Source: Babesia bovis T2Bo
Lineage: Eukaryota > Apicomplexa > Aconoidasida > Piroplasmida > Babesiidae
Reading direction: 5' to 3'
Length of the DNA: 64,000 bases
NCBI RefSeq assembly: GCF_000165395.2
Contig: NC_010574.1
Location: forward strand, 806,001 to 870,000
The stretch's first letter is position 1, and the number at the start of each line of letters is the position of its first letter. Both the position numbers and the translations under genes were made by a program. This document shows positions 21,901 to 31,389 of the stretch, piece by piece. The notes under the pieces are model-generated. The model was given only the letters and a program-made list of their open reading frames with translations, was not told the DNA's origin and did no database searches.

Positions 21901-23770
21901 CACCGCGACGCAGGATATCATCAAGCTTGCTTCTAGGGTCAATTTGGTTCTGTAGTACCAACCGATTTGGCGGCTTGGCATTCCATACGTTAATATATCG
22001 ACGTACAATATCATCAGCTACTGCTGACCAGAAGGTATTCCCGTTAATCCATAGATCCGGGTTATCCACGGGGCTCATTTCACCAAGTGGCCTGCCCATA
22101 TGGGCATTGAGTGCCAACAACCTCCGGCGCAGTGCTTGGATGAAAAAGTTATCCGGTAAAAAGTTAGTCGAGTTGAAAATACCCTCCATAATAGACGGTA
22201 TCAAGCGTGACTTTAGTACATATGAGCTCGAGGATAGCAAAATATCACTGGACACAGGGCTACCTTTCCTTTGGCATAGTGGGTATACATCACCGAATAA
22301 CTCAGTCACTGTTGCCAGAGCCTCTCTACATGCCCATAGCCTGGCTTTCAGATCGTTGTGGCCCATATTACGCCTTATAAACTGGTCTATGAGATACGAC
22401 TGCAGGATAAGGTCCAGGTGCATATCACATGATGGGTTTACCCAACGACCTAGCGTGAACAAACCAGCTAATCCGTGCATGATCAATTGCCGATAATCCA
22501 AGCAGCGCGGATCGTGGTCTATATCACTGTAGCTATGCAGCGCATCAATGGATAGAATGACCATGTTACCACCGCTGCAGTGGTATAAGCCTTGGAACCT
22601 AGGTAACAGTGGCTCCAGGAAAGTCATGTGCAGGTAACTTTCGGATCCCGTGAAACCGGTACACCTTTTAATATCGATATTAGTCTGTGTACGTATCTGT
22701 GCGGCCAGGTTAGGTCCATTTTGAAATGGTCTCAGGGGTAAGAACAACATATAGACCATTGTGGGATATTCCAGTTCCAGTATCTTGCGATATGTGTCCA
22801 GGCACTGCGATGTAACTATATTTGTAGGTTCCAGCAGGAATCCAAATCCCTTCAATGTGACGTAGCATATGTTAGCGCTCCCAATGTCCGAGGTTTTCGT
22901 ACGTGAGTATTCCTCCAGACAGTCTTCATCTTCCAGAAAGCATCTTGCAGTGTCACTATCCGATTGCTTCATACGTTGCTGTACTACATTACCATCCCAA
23001 AATTCAAATTCGCCAGCATACAAAGCAAAGCTCTGCACAGGATATGCACCCATGTGTTGACTCGACGTCCATTTGTAACGGTACGTTTCAGTGTCGTCAC
23101 TGGGTGGTACCGACTCCATAGACTCAGCATCTCTGTTCATTGGCAACCCGCATATTGCACTGTATCCCTTGGGGACTGTAACTTCAATGCGATATACACA
23201 GTCCGGGACAACGCCAACATTGGGTGTTACCATAGCACTAGGGAACCATCGGTCTCGCTCAGGCCTCGTGGTGAACACTGAGTACTGCTTGTAACTCGTT
23301 GAACACCTTGGTAATAACCAATGTCTACTGAATCGGACGTCATCTCCAATGTTATCCAGGTGGCTATATTCAAATTGCAACTCAACCGATAAATCACTGG
23401 GATTATCCAGGACCTCAATATAAAGTATGGAATCACACAACGGTTCCGCTGAAACATGTACTGCATCGAAGGTTAGCAAATCCACATTGGAACACGATCT
23501 GTTTACAGCATCCGGGTTAACGGAAGGGTCAATGGTCCTGGCTAAATGAAATCTTGCCTCAGTACCGTTAACAATCACTCGCCTGTACTCAGCGTGTTCT
23601 ATTGCAGGCACCCTCAGTGCTAGCATAAGCTGGTCATTGATATCAGCTCCTTCCTGGCGCGGCAATGTACCGCCGCTCTGGAAGACCAGGCGAGTCGACC
23701 CGCTGAGAGCATTATGATCGAAGTCAAGCCTAGCTGATACGTCTTGATTTTGCAGTGTATAACCGCTCAT
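18959..23770 (-). CDS. TAF2: TFIID subunit TAF2 with C-terminal bromodomain
   Basis: This is a 1603-residue single-exon protein. The N-terminal ~600 residues follow an M1-aminopeptidase-like fold (VSARLDFDHNALSGSTRLVF, DDVRFSRHWLLPRCSTSYKQ, YSAICGLPMN, YPVQSFALYAGEFEFWDG) but lack the HExxH zinc site, as in TAF2. The middle contains LLWVSADSGFRLLARIRRCQ and MWEQQLLSDNNIYSQLESAA, equivalent to TAF2's 'PLLWIRIDP..., W-x2-QL-x2-D-x-D-V-x-AQ' block, followed by HEAT-like helices. The last ~100 residues (from about 1490) look like a bromodomain: LVGYRSMVKHPMWFSKIEEK, GGQYTMPMQFKADIALVFKN and ARIVNKADS, with the acetyl-lysine-binding Asn in 'VN'. TAF2 contacts core-promoter DNA in TFIID. The bromodomain would add acetyl-histone reading. 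Confidence 0.85.
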   Translation of the reverse strand: MSGYTLQNQDVSARLDFDHNALSGSTRLVFQSGGTLPRQEGADINDQLMLALRVPAIEHAEYRRVIVNGTEARFHLARTIDPSVNPDAVNRSCSNVDLLTFDAVHVSAEPLCDSILYIEVLDNPSDLSVELQFEYSHLDNIGDDVRFSRHWLLPRCSTSYKQYSVFTTRPERDRWFPSAMVTPNVGVVPDCVYRIEVTVPKGYSAICGLPMNRDAESMESVPPSDDTETYRYKWTSSQHMGAYPVQSFALYAGEFEFWDGNVVQQRMKQSDSDTARCFLEDEDCLEEYSRTKTSDIGSANICYVTLKGFGFLLEPTNIVTSQCLDTYRKILELEYPTMVYMLFLPLRPFQNGPNLAAQIRTQTNIDIKRCTGFTGSESYLHMTFLEPLLPRFQGLYHCSGGNMVILSIDALHSYSDIDHDPRCLDYRQLIMHGLAGLFTLGRWVNPSCDMHLDLILQSYLIDQFIRRNMGHNDLKARLWACREALATVTELFGDVYPLCQRKGSPVSSDILLSSSSYVLKSRLIPSIMEGIFNSTNFLPDNFFIQALRRRLLALNAHMGRPLGEMSPVDNPDLWINGNTFWSAVADDIVRRYINVWNAKPPNRLVLQNQIDPRSKLDDILRRGVEHDHLNTIMKQYNSTVHSFIYGTGCPQLNVSFSLQLQRKGTSMDHLNFRVDIKSLQPPADINKDGISGYSLCKTAKLAVRNLYETYDRLAVVLQLQERLGSQPSAIFERVVQLYGISDAACCYSNPPALDFGDIANPKTIAESSEAGTLRRNMSLFQMWHDPVDLVGRDGNFLMGFGYIGPFPHGFCLGNGPIYDCVELLSQHYDVHSIIDTYVDNGSTYCGGYKYKNGYERLMGRGSLPVASNGGLPYWQLVHQQGVMIHPEEYSIPLSAGFSKQWISHFKIDIVEDDGVRENVKMIGDMVPISYKVNPRAERGRKKVALKGVPEKDPDEVVDDSQRKSDYIGHHSQSDKLVIDWMKMLFIGMHPELSQLDNRSVVAKVCSKVRLPLLWVSADSGFRLLARIRRCQSSGMWEQQLLSDNNIYSQLESAAALGQFGRSLNYDTSDNPIASIAVTKLELMMRRHRIHPAVRARCAYSLACLHNRDPRLQGAVQGVFNSYFAAFFLNNTSANYWHPSEARFMLDFFRALALLRNRLGYSPQMVVDMLSKALESMNGFNYMVHATNIVECCSYLSVPTCILKHAEEQRPNCLDLKRLWQLLWHLFRLDGIPGSGSRNRVLSAAFLRCISRQPVCLELCNARFISDSDIGFEFDFHYFIPLRDNVYYLSQKAFELGQTYYSNQVHIAAIESLLRLLCLCSHVVTFDDENGGIMRMQKVGFPEQLQRIHAFAGILEATRCCIALCERLIEKDLVSHAWESFGNVVEELSQSHPVLFINMDCDNSVVIRDLLYEQMRPRAASNRYYNVQIFIHIRSIINLLFGPGRLSESDPAPDQSLVTQHIESVTSGLSMPKIATFRRMYGDGARSGSTNWIEVAVEAIGALMELPQARWFIHNPELSLVGYRSMVKHPMWFSKIEEKARGGQYTMPMQFKADIALVFKNARIVNKADSLPYADSIFVEGQFDTLWPAIVRTFQRNAKGPVPK

Positions 23771-24297
23771 TATGATATATGAGCGATGTGTGCTTCGTGG
23801 ACATCATTCGATGATAATAATGGTGGAAGCAGTAACACCATGTATAGGTTAACGGGCGATGGATACACATACAAGTAGTGGAAACTAATAATGGTTTTGG
23901 GATATCATATTTTTGATATTTGCAGCAGTATGTAACTGTTCAATGACATGTACTAACCATAGTCAATGTGTCTATATATGGATCGTTTGGGTCCTATATA
24001 ACATATCGCAATACTATCTCAGAGCATTATATATAGGCAGTGTCATGTTAACTCCAAGCGTTACGTATCTATTGCGCAATACGGCTTGTATACCCGGATA
24101 AACATCATTTGCTCTAGCAGTATTCTTTGACACTGTATTTTGGACCTAGTTGCCAAAAATCGCATTCATGTAATACCGTGGCAATAGTGTCATGAACTAG
24201 TTATAGACGTCTGGTGATATAGCATTGTTCTCAACTAAAAAATACCTCTAACCCTAATGATGTTTTCATGACCCAAATGTAGTCCACATTAACCAAG
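23771..24297. other. Divergent intergenic region between TAF2 and IPI1
   Basis: These 527 bases must hold promoters for TAF2 (minus) and IPI1 (plus). The sequence is AT-rich with several TATATA/TATGTG runs. I see no coding or structural RNA signal. Confidence 0.55.
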
Positions 24298-26643
24298 ATG
24301 AAGCCTAAAAAGCAGAAGGACTTTGTTACTAAGAAGCGCCGTGTTGGCAAGGAACAATTCAGGAAACATGCCAGCAGTGATGCCAAGTTACTTGCTGATG
24401 TCTCCAGGCTTAAGAAGACCGTCAAGCTGGCAACGCAGTCAATCATCATCAACAAGGAGCGTCTGAATGTAACTTCACGTAATTTAACACTGGCTGAGTT
24501 AGTACGTAAATCAAGGCACATATCATCTTCAGTTCAAATACATGCATTATCCGGTATTGTAGAATTTTGCAGGAAGTTTGATGCCGACGTCAGGTTAAAC
24601 TTACTAACACTTTTACAAATCGCAGGTGAGTGTTTAAACTCATTGAACCAAAACGTTCGCCAACATGCTAGAACCCTTTTGATGGAGTTAGTCCAGCATT
24701 TTAAAATGGGTTCTGAACTACTTGATAATAACACATACGTCCAGTGCGTGTCTGCCTATTTACTTAAAGGCATAGTAGCATCGGATATAGGCGTTAGGAC
24801 TGATATCTACAGGACTGTTACTACATTGGTGGACCAGTTCCCAGGGATCATTTCGCTCCATAAGGAGAACATCCTAGATAAGTTGGTGCGCCACAAACCG
24901 GATGAACCCGCTGTAGCGCATATTGATTGCATACTTGCGTTATACAAGCTGGATAACGAATCACTAAAAGGGCATTCCGTGGTTAATTACCTCTATGAGG
25001 TACTGAACCACATGCTATTCATTGCTGGCGATATTGACAGCGAGTTAAAGTGTCTATCCATTGCTTCATTAATTGTGAAGACCTTGAAATTACTTTGCAT
25101 AAACGCGGAATACATAACCCGAGACGATCTAGGCTTTATACGGGCTTTTGTTTTGTCGAACCTACATCAATTCGAGGATCTCACAGAACGTGGTATGCAG
25201 ACGTTCGACGCCCTGAACTGTGACTACGTTCTATACAGGGCTGAACTGGGTCTCAAGTGTGCCAGGGTGTTCCCCAAACATCAACTGGCACTGATGGCGC
25301 CACTATGCCAGCTTTATAACATGCGAAATGCATTTTGCGAATCGCACGCTCACCGCGTTGCTGATATAGTCCTTACTGCAATGGCAGCGGATATGGATAC
25401 ATTTCTTATCCAGGACATATCCGACTTGAAACCACAGTGGTGCACATCAATGCTAGTTACGTTTAACTCCGTTGACACATTATTTACTGGTATCAGGAAG
25501 GCGTTACAGACAAATAGTGTCACTGTCTCCCAAAGAATACTAATGGACCCCGACAGCTACATGGCAGAGCAGCTACCTGTAATCAACATTCGTGAAACCT
25601 TCAGGGACGTCACTCGGGGTCTCGTGGATTCAATCGCAGATAAACCTGAGGTTCTACCCGTTATCGCAATTGCCTCTGGAGTATCTCCAATGGTGCTTCA
25701 GGAATTTTACCATACGGTACCCGGTATGTCCCAGGTAGTTGATATAATGTCTAAGCTGGGTCCGGATTTTTGCATCGTTGACAACATGGATATTGATACG
25801 GTTTCTATATTAAGTTTATTACTCAACATGGACAAAACCATGTCGTTACGATCCCAAGTTTTGTTTACAGTTGTCCAAGTTTCTAAAATACCGAATACAG
25901 TACCTGTAGACACATTCATGGACCGATACTGTACCGCTAAATGCATAGCTACACTGAACCGGGAAGACCTCTGTCTAGTGACAAGAGCGTTACTGAATTT
26001 CCCAGCCTCTAAAGATATTGGCTCCCGGATAATGGACCTCCTGAAGCAATGGCTGTGCAACGTTCGACTTTGGGAGAGATGTTACACGACCGAGCTAATA
26101 GCACCCACGGTATACCACATGTTTTGTGAGGGACCAGAATGTGTAATCGGGATCGATGATAGATTAGTTCCACTGAATTCCTTGCTGGAAGTGCTATGCG
26201 AGATTGCTGTAGACCTGGACAAAATGTTGACTGCCGACGTCCTGGATATCCTGGAGTACGTACTTGGTTCATTTGTTTCAAGGACCATAGAGCACCTTAT
26301 AAGAAGCCAGAGTAATAACATCTGGTCCGTAGAAGATGCACGTGAAGTTGTATTCAAGCGGTGCGTTAGCACTGCAATCGAAAAGATGATTCACTCCGGT
26401 GCGTACAACATGGGAGTATGTGTCTTAAACACTGCACTTATCCATGCAGTTAGTCAGTGTAGCAACATACAAGTGGATTCCCAGGAAATTGCACAGCAAA
26501 ATCACGCCAAGTTGCCACAGTGGCTCCATAAACTGGAGCAACACAACACCACCGAAGCACTAATAAACAGGCTACCAATGGATAAAAATCTACAGAATCC
26601 AATAAAACAACTCTGCTTAGCTGCAGGTCAACTTTTAATGTAG
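24298..26643 (+). CDS. IPI1: IPI1/TEX10-like pre-60S ribosome assembly factor
   Basis: This is a single-exon protein of 781 residues. The start MKPKKQKDFVTKKRRVGKEQ and the following LNVTSRNLTLAELVRKSRH ... SSVQIHALSGIVEFCRKF match the conserved IPI1/TEX10 head ('K-x-KVGK ... S-I-x-L-x-EL-L-x2-L-x-H-Y-x3-V-K-x-ALLGL'). The rest is a long alpha-solenoid of HEAT/ARM-like repeats. In yeast Ipi1 works with Rix1 and Ipi3 and the AAA ATPase Rea1 to process ITS2 and license pre-60S export; in mammals TEX10 is in the five-friends/Rix1 complex. The protein is longer than yeast Ipi1 (~330) and nearer TEX10 in size. Only the N-terminal third carries recognisable identity. Confidence 0.78.
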   Translation: MKPKKQKDFVTKKRRVGKEQFRKHASSDAKLLADVSRLKKTVKLATQSIIINKERLNVTSRNLTLAELVRKSRHISSSVQIHALSGIVEFCRKFDADVRLNLLTLLQIAGECLNSLNQNVRQHARTLLMELVQHFKMGSELLDNNTYVQCVSAYLLKGIVASDIGVRTDIYRTVTTLVDQFPGIISLHKENILDKLVRHKPDEPAVAHIDCILALYKLDNESLKGHSVVNYLYEVLNHMLFIAGDIDSELKCLSIASLIVKTLKLLCINAEYITRDDLGFIRAFVLSNLHQFEDLTERGMQTFDALNCDYVLYRAELGLKCARVFPKHQLALMAPLCQLYNMRNAFCESHAHRVADIVLTAMAADMDTFLIQDISDLKPQWCTSMLVTFNSVDTLFTGIRKALQTNSVTVSQRILMDPDSYMAEQLPVINIRETFRDVTRGLVDSIADKPEVLPVIAIASGVSPMVLQEFYHTVPGMSQVVDIMSKLGPDFCIVDNMDIDTVSILSLLLNMDKTMSLRSQVLFTVVQVSKIPNTVPVDTFMDRYCTAKCIATLNREDLCLVTRALLNFPASKDIGSRIMDLLKQWLCNVRLWERCYTTELIAPTVYHMFCEGPECVIGIDDRLVPLNSLLEVLCEIAVDLDKMLTADVLDILEYVLGSFVSRTIEHLIRSQSNNIWSVEDAREVVFKRCVSTAIEKMIHSGAYNMGVCVLNTALIHAVSQCSNIQVDSQEIAQQNHAKLPQWLHKLEQHNTTEALINRLPMDKNLQNPIKQLCLAAGQLLM

Positions 26644-26752
26644 TGTGTTGCATCTGAACTATCTTGTGTATTCGCCATATACAGGTATCAGTCCACTTAC
26701 AGCACATTATGAAGCCCATAGTTTATATGGACGGCATAAAAATCACTACACA

Positions 26753-27300
26753 ATGGGTGATGATAAATTCTTCTTGAGATATTAGTATGTTGTATTTATT
26801 CGTCATACAAAATATGCAGTGTTGGACATGAAGGTAAATTCGGTCACGAGTTCCTTGAATTCGAGTTAAATGACGATGGAAAGCTGCGTTATACCAATAA
26901 TTCAAACTATAGAAAGGATAGTAAAATAAAGAAGGAAGGTGGGTATTATATTTAGTTTGCACATTACTTGTAGCACATGTGACTCGCGCTGTGGTAGCTG
27001 AGTTGAGGCGTATAATTGAGGAATCTGAGATCACTAGTGAGGATCACAGCGATTGGCCTATACCGGACAGAATAGGTCGCCAGGAGTTGGAGCTCAGATT
27101 GGGTGGCAAACATTACACCTTCTCTACTTCCAAGATCGGCTCATTATCGGAAGTACAAAACAGCAAGGACCCCGATGGTCTGCGTGTATTTTACTATTTA
27201 GTGCAAGATTTGAAGTGTTTTGTCTTTTCACTTATTAACCTATGTTTTAGGGTATGTTGTTCTAGTCATAATCCATATCCTGCAGATCAGGCCCATATAG
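26753..27300 (+). CDS. MAGOH: MAGO NASHI homologue, exon-junction complex core (short exons)
   Basis: ATG at 26753 gives [11 protein letters not shown]. After a ~35 nt intron follow [20 protein letters not shown] and [19 protein letters not shown]. After a second intron come [53 protein letters not shown] and [21 protein letters not shown] third intron (donor GTATGTTG, acceptor CCTGCAG) leads to the final exon, making the end NLCFRIRPI with TAG at 27298-27300, matching the family ending '(H)FKIKPI'. MAGOH pairs with Y14/RBM8A and clamps eIF4A3 on spliced mRNA. Almost every conserved residue is present. Without removing the last intron an unlikely hydrophobic tail would be read on to 27479. 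Confidence 0.96.
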
Positions 27301-27499
27301 CCACCTCAAACCTACTATCGTATTCAATCGTATTTTTATTGGTAGTTACAATGCTATCTGTTTTCATGGTTATAACTCAACATTCATACGTTATATACTT
27401 ATGGATGCCTTTGTTAACCATAATACCACCATGCGGTGTTAGGTTCTTTAGTAGCCAGTATATCCCCCGATATTACTGAATGCCAAGCCATTTCATCTG

Positions 27500-29296
27500 T
27501 TAATCAGTATCTGGTGAATCATCAATTGATTCCGTATCGCTGTAGGCATCTTCATCACTTGATCCGTCGTCCTTGGATTCATCCTCTAAATCATCGGTGT
27601 CACCTGGATTGGAATCACTTGAGGTGCCACTATCCAACTCATTGTCTGAGACGTCATCATCGTCAATGTGCGATGTATCCTCAGTAATCTCATCTTGGTC
27701 GGAGTCCTCCTTTATGTCACGCTTCAGACCAGTTGCTATTTTTTGCCGCTTAATTGGCGGTATATCAAGCATTGGTAGCTCATCCTCACTGTAATCTCGG
27801 TACAACTCACTCGTTGGTACCAGGATACATGTCAACTTTTGGTTACAATACATTCGGAAGCAATCTTTAAAAGATTTATATTTCCCAATGACTAAATACC
27901 GACTCAATCCAACGGATACTACATAATTTCCAGTGCATACAATATCAGTTGCTGCTCCTGTGTGACTAAGATAATTCCGTTCCATCTCACAGAAGTACTG
28001 GTTATGTTCACGTGGAGCACAATGTAGCGGCGTATCATTGGCACTAGCGGAACCAAATACCTTCCGAGCGTTTATTATATAGTCATTTATTCCCTCCTTG
28101 CTCAGATTCTTCGGTATACTCGGGTAGCGTGATAACATTTGCTTAACTGTCTCAAGCAAAGTTTCTCCAGTGGTCACACGTATTTTATAAATACGCCCAC
28201 AATTATCACCTGCGATGAAATATGCGATATCCTTTGGTTTAATATCTTCCTCAACTTGATATGGACGTGGTAAATTTGTAACCTTGATTATATTGCGATC
28301 GCTGGCTGTAAAATTCTTTGGCACTGATTGCTGTATCTCGCGTCTTCTGTCAGTATTATACTCCTTCATGTTACATGACGCCATTATTCTAGCCGAAAGA
28401 CCCTGGCTTCTCTCTTCACATACGTTAATTTCACATACTGGCTTACACTGCGATCTGATGTCATATAAATAGACATAGGAGTTAGACGTTGACACTGCAA
28501 CGACATTGGGGCCTAACACTTCCAATATACACATGCTCTGTACATCCAAGTGGGTTTTAAGGTCCAATAGCGATGGATGTGGATTCTTGCCAGTCCATAG
28601 TACCTTACCACTGTATAAATCAAACAATAGCGGTGCTTTATCAGGACCACCGATGAATATCCGATTCCTTAGGAGAGTATGGTAGCACACAGCTGTGATG
28701 GGCTTTCTTAATTCATAGGTAACCACTGCAGCATCTATTGTCAGTTCTGCCTTAGGTATGCATCCATCGTTGGCCTGTACTGAATCATCGTTATCCTTAG
28801 GCTCCACAGATTCCTGCGTATCCGGTTTCACCACCTTATCAAGGTCTACCACAACACATTGTCCACAGGTAGATATACAACACAGGTATCTCCCTGGAGT
28901 GTTCCATGAGGACCCGTCAAGTTCGGGGTACAATTCAGGATGTATCTGTGCATTATTGGCGTACATCTTCTTGCCCAGGTCATTAAGATGCCCATCTAGT
29001 AAATGCAAGTGCACGACTTTTGAGGGTAGACTAAATTCCGTGATTTTAACCAACGATGGGTAACTGTATATCTCTACAGTTCCATTCTCCATACCAACGG
29101 CGAACTCCACTTCGTTATCACTACACAAGAGTATCTAATGATATTCACTAACTTACTCTTCATAACGTGTCCAACACATAGAAGTAATACGACGTTCCAA
29201 GGATAGCTCAGATAACGAAGTGGTATTCTCGAAAGATCGTGTTGAGGTCTCCACGACCTTTATCAAGCCGGTGTTACTACCTATTAGACACTTCAT
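27500..29296 (-). CDS. NSA1: NSA1/WDR74-like WD40 ribosome-biogenesis protein (2 exons)
   Basis: A first exon from 29296 (MKCLIGSNTGLIKVVETSTR) is joined across a short intron (GTAAGTTAG ... CTTGTGTAG) to the long exon starting around 29120, restoring EVEFAVGMENGTVEIYSYPS. The protein shows WD40-type blades: TAVCYHTLLRNRIFIGGPDK, VVAVSTSNSYVYLYDIRSQC and SHTGAATDIVCTGNYVVSVG. It also has the family's closing LSRYLVIGKYKSF ... NQKLTCILV, aligning with 'GLDRFLRIY ... YLKQRLNCILF' of Nsa1/WDR74. The C-terminus is an acidic Asp/Ser/Glu tail from ~480 onward. Nsa1/WDR74 acts with the AAA ATPase Rix7/NVL on early nucleolar pre-60S particles. The protein is longer than human WDR74 because of the acidic tail and internal inserts. 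Confidence 0.8.
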
Positions 29297-30095
29297 TTTA
29301 GTTTATAGGACAGCGTAAGGAAGTTTACATCTGGCTGTTGCGATGGACCAAAGTAATATTATTACCGATGACCACGTTTCTAAGGCTGCTAAATGCCCTG
29401 AAATAGAATATGACGCGTTATGTTAGAACTTATACGTTCAAAGCAGGTGTAGTGTGGAACAAGGGTATATCTAATATCGCCACAGCGTGTTTACCATTAT
29501 ATTTATACATCACACATTGACATATTATAATCACTGTGTGTAGTTCAACGTATGAATTTGTTTGTGATTGATATAGTAAAGCACGACACTAGTAGCAATA
29601 AGGGGTGTGTATAACATGGATATAGAAAATCCAGCGATTAGAATCCCAAAAAATTCACGAAAACCTTGAAAAAGGACACTCTATATAACGATTCCTTTAT
29701 TTGTCGGACTATATACAACAAAATAGATGCGATGTGTTATGAACTGTTGTAGTAACAACATATACTTGCGACGGTATGTCGTGTATCACTATCTCCATAG
29801 TCCTAGATAGGATGGTAATAAACTGATCACTGGACTTATACTCGACATTACATGTGCCACTGTTATGTGTACCACATAGTGTATATCCTGCAGTAGCATG
29901 ACAGTGGTGGCAATAGAACTAGATTATTTACGTATTTTCGTGTTTGTCACTTTTTGCCTTGTATGTAATATATAGGTGTGTTGTTTAAATAGTAGATCAG
30001 GTTGCTAATATACTCTTTTCTACCAACACACTGGATGTTGTATGGATTAATGATTTCCGTGAACCGATGGTTTTGACAGGGTAAACGTAGTCAAT
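29297..30095. other. Divergent intergenic region between NSA1 and the START gene
   Basis: This is about 800 bases without a supported gene, containing two divergent promoters. It contains the second ACACATTGACAT element (29511-29540). Short frames inside are chance level. Confidence 0.55.
29511..29540. promoter_or_regulatory. Candidate element: second ACACATTGACAT copy with CACACA/TGTGTG arms
   Basis: CACACA (29511-29516) and TGTGTG (29535-29540) can pair around an 18-base loop. The 12-mer ACACATTGACAT at 29512-29523 is identical to that at 18558-18569. It lies ~215 bp upstream of the NSA1 start, again upstream of a minus-strand gene. Two copies in 64 kb of moderately AT-rich DNA could still be chance. 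Confidence 0.35.
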
Positions 30096-30896
30096 ATGTC
30101 GAGAGTATTTATAGATGGAGGGGCTATAAATGGAGATCCTCTTGAAGTAGAGCCTTTCCCGCCAGATCTGGTTGATTTGGTGCAGCAATTTAAGAGCGGT
30201 GGTAATTTTACCGCTTGGAAATGGGTCCGTGATTACAAGCTACATCCAAACACTTTGAAACTATATAGTAAGCCACATGTGGATTCTACGTTGAAGAATT
30301 TTTTGGTCCATGGTGAGGTTGACGTCACCAAGGAGAAGATGATTGAGCTCATTGTCCAAATGACCCAAAGGTCGAAATGGGATGAGACCTACGTGGAGCA
30401 TCAGATATTACATAAATCTACAAAGGGCACTGATATCATGTTTTCAGTGTCTAAATATCCCTTTCCTCTTGCTAAGAGGACGTATGTCATAAAGCGTAGC
30501 CTATATGGCTCTATGGATGACGTTGTAGTTCTAGTGTCTAAGGTCATCCCCTATGAGTATACTACTAAATATAAGTGGAGCACTAAAGTGGATGATTTCG
30601 AGTCTATATTGATGGTTCGGAATCATAAGCCAGGGGAGGAGGCCTGTGAAATGTTAGCCACGTACTTTGAGAACCCGAAGGTTATTCTTCCTAACATGTA
30701 TCTCAACCAGATTATAGAGACCCTGGTTCCGCGTATATTGGAAAAGTTGGTAATCGCATCTAAAAAGTTCGGCACTGATCAGTCACCTATATACTGTCGG
30801 GGTCTTTATTTGACACCGTTGGACTCCACAGGACAATCGACAGGGGGTGGTCCTCATCACAGTGATGACGCTCAGGAGGACACTAACGAGTCGTGA
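30096..30896 (+). CDS. START-domain (PCTP-like) lipid-transfer protein
   Basis: This is a 266-residue single-exon protein covered almost fully by a StAR-related lipid-transfer (START) domain. Diagnostic strings are WKWVRDYKLHPNTLKLYSK, MIELIVQMTQRSKWDETYVE (the 'R-x-x-WD' core), ILHKSTKGTDIMFSVSKYPF and PLAKRTYVIKRSLYG (the 'P-x2-x-RD-(Y/F)-x3-R' strand), and a C-terminal amphipathic helix LNQIIETLVPRILEKLVIAS that would cap the lipid cavity. No signal peptide or membrane span is visible, so it is probably a cytosolic carrier of phosphatidylcholine or a similar lipid; the ligand cannot be told from sequence. The tail is His/Asp/Glu-rich and probably disordered. It is isolated by ~800 bp upstream and ~490 bp downstream without other genes. 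Confidence 0.85.
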   Translation: MSRVFIDGGAINGDPLEVEPFPPDLVDLVQQFKSGGNFTAWKWVRDYKLHPNTLKLYSKPHVDSTLKNFLVHGEVDVTKEKMIELIVQMTQRSKWDETYVEHQILHKSTKGTDIMFSVSKYPFPLAKRTYVIKRSLYGSMDDVVVLVSKVIPYEYTTKYKWSTKVDDFESILMVRNHKPGEEACEMLATYFENPKVILPNMYLNQIIETLVPRILEKLVIASKKFGTDQSPIYCRGLYLTPLDSTGQSTGGGPHHSDDAQEDTNES

Positions 30897-31389
30897 TATT
30901 CAATTAATGGATGTGCTATTCATTCAAATATCCATGTACCAACCTTTTTAAATGTTTACACTTAAATATAGATTTTATGTGCATAATCATCTTTGTAAGC
31001 TAGGGGTACTGCTACCTATTTGGTAAAATACTTTTTTTACACGTTAGTCACTACTTAATGCATTTGTGCAAATAAATTTATACTACACTTTGTCGTCACA
31101 TTAAACTCAGACACTATTATCAGATTCAATCTGAATTTATCCTATCTAGCTGCAATAATGTTAACGCATAAATAACCACAAAGTACCACTTGTGTCAGGA
31201 TCGTCGGTGTTCAATGCCACAATCTAGGCATGTAAGCGCATTGCATTCCAATTACTGGCATTTGGTATGAAATGCGACTCAAGGGAGACGCTATAATATT
31301 ACGTTCACAATGATACTTGCAACCCGACTGTCTGTTGTGGTATAAGACTTTAATTAATGTTATTTGAATTAATTGAATAGTATGAATAC
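30897..31389. other. Intergenic region between the START gene and the Ser/Thr-rich gene
   Basis: These 493 AT-rich bases would hold the 3' end of the START gene and the promoter of the next plus-strand gene. No feature is recognised. Confidence 0.55.

Noticed and set aside
27300..27479. Hydrophobic C-terminal extension on MAGOH
   Set aside because: It is produced only if the last 34-nt intron is not removed. Splicing restores the family ending FRIRPI with a stop at 27298-27300.
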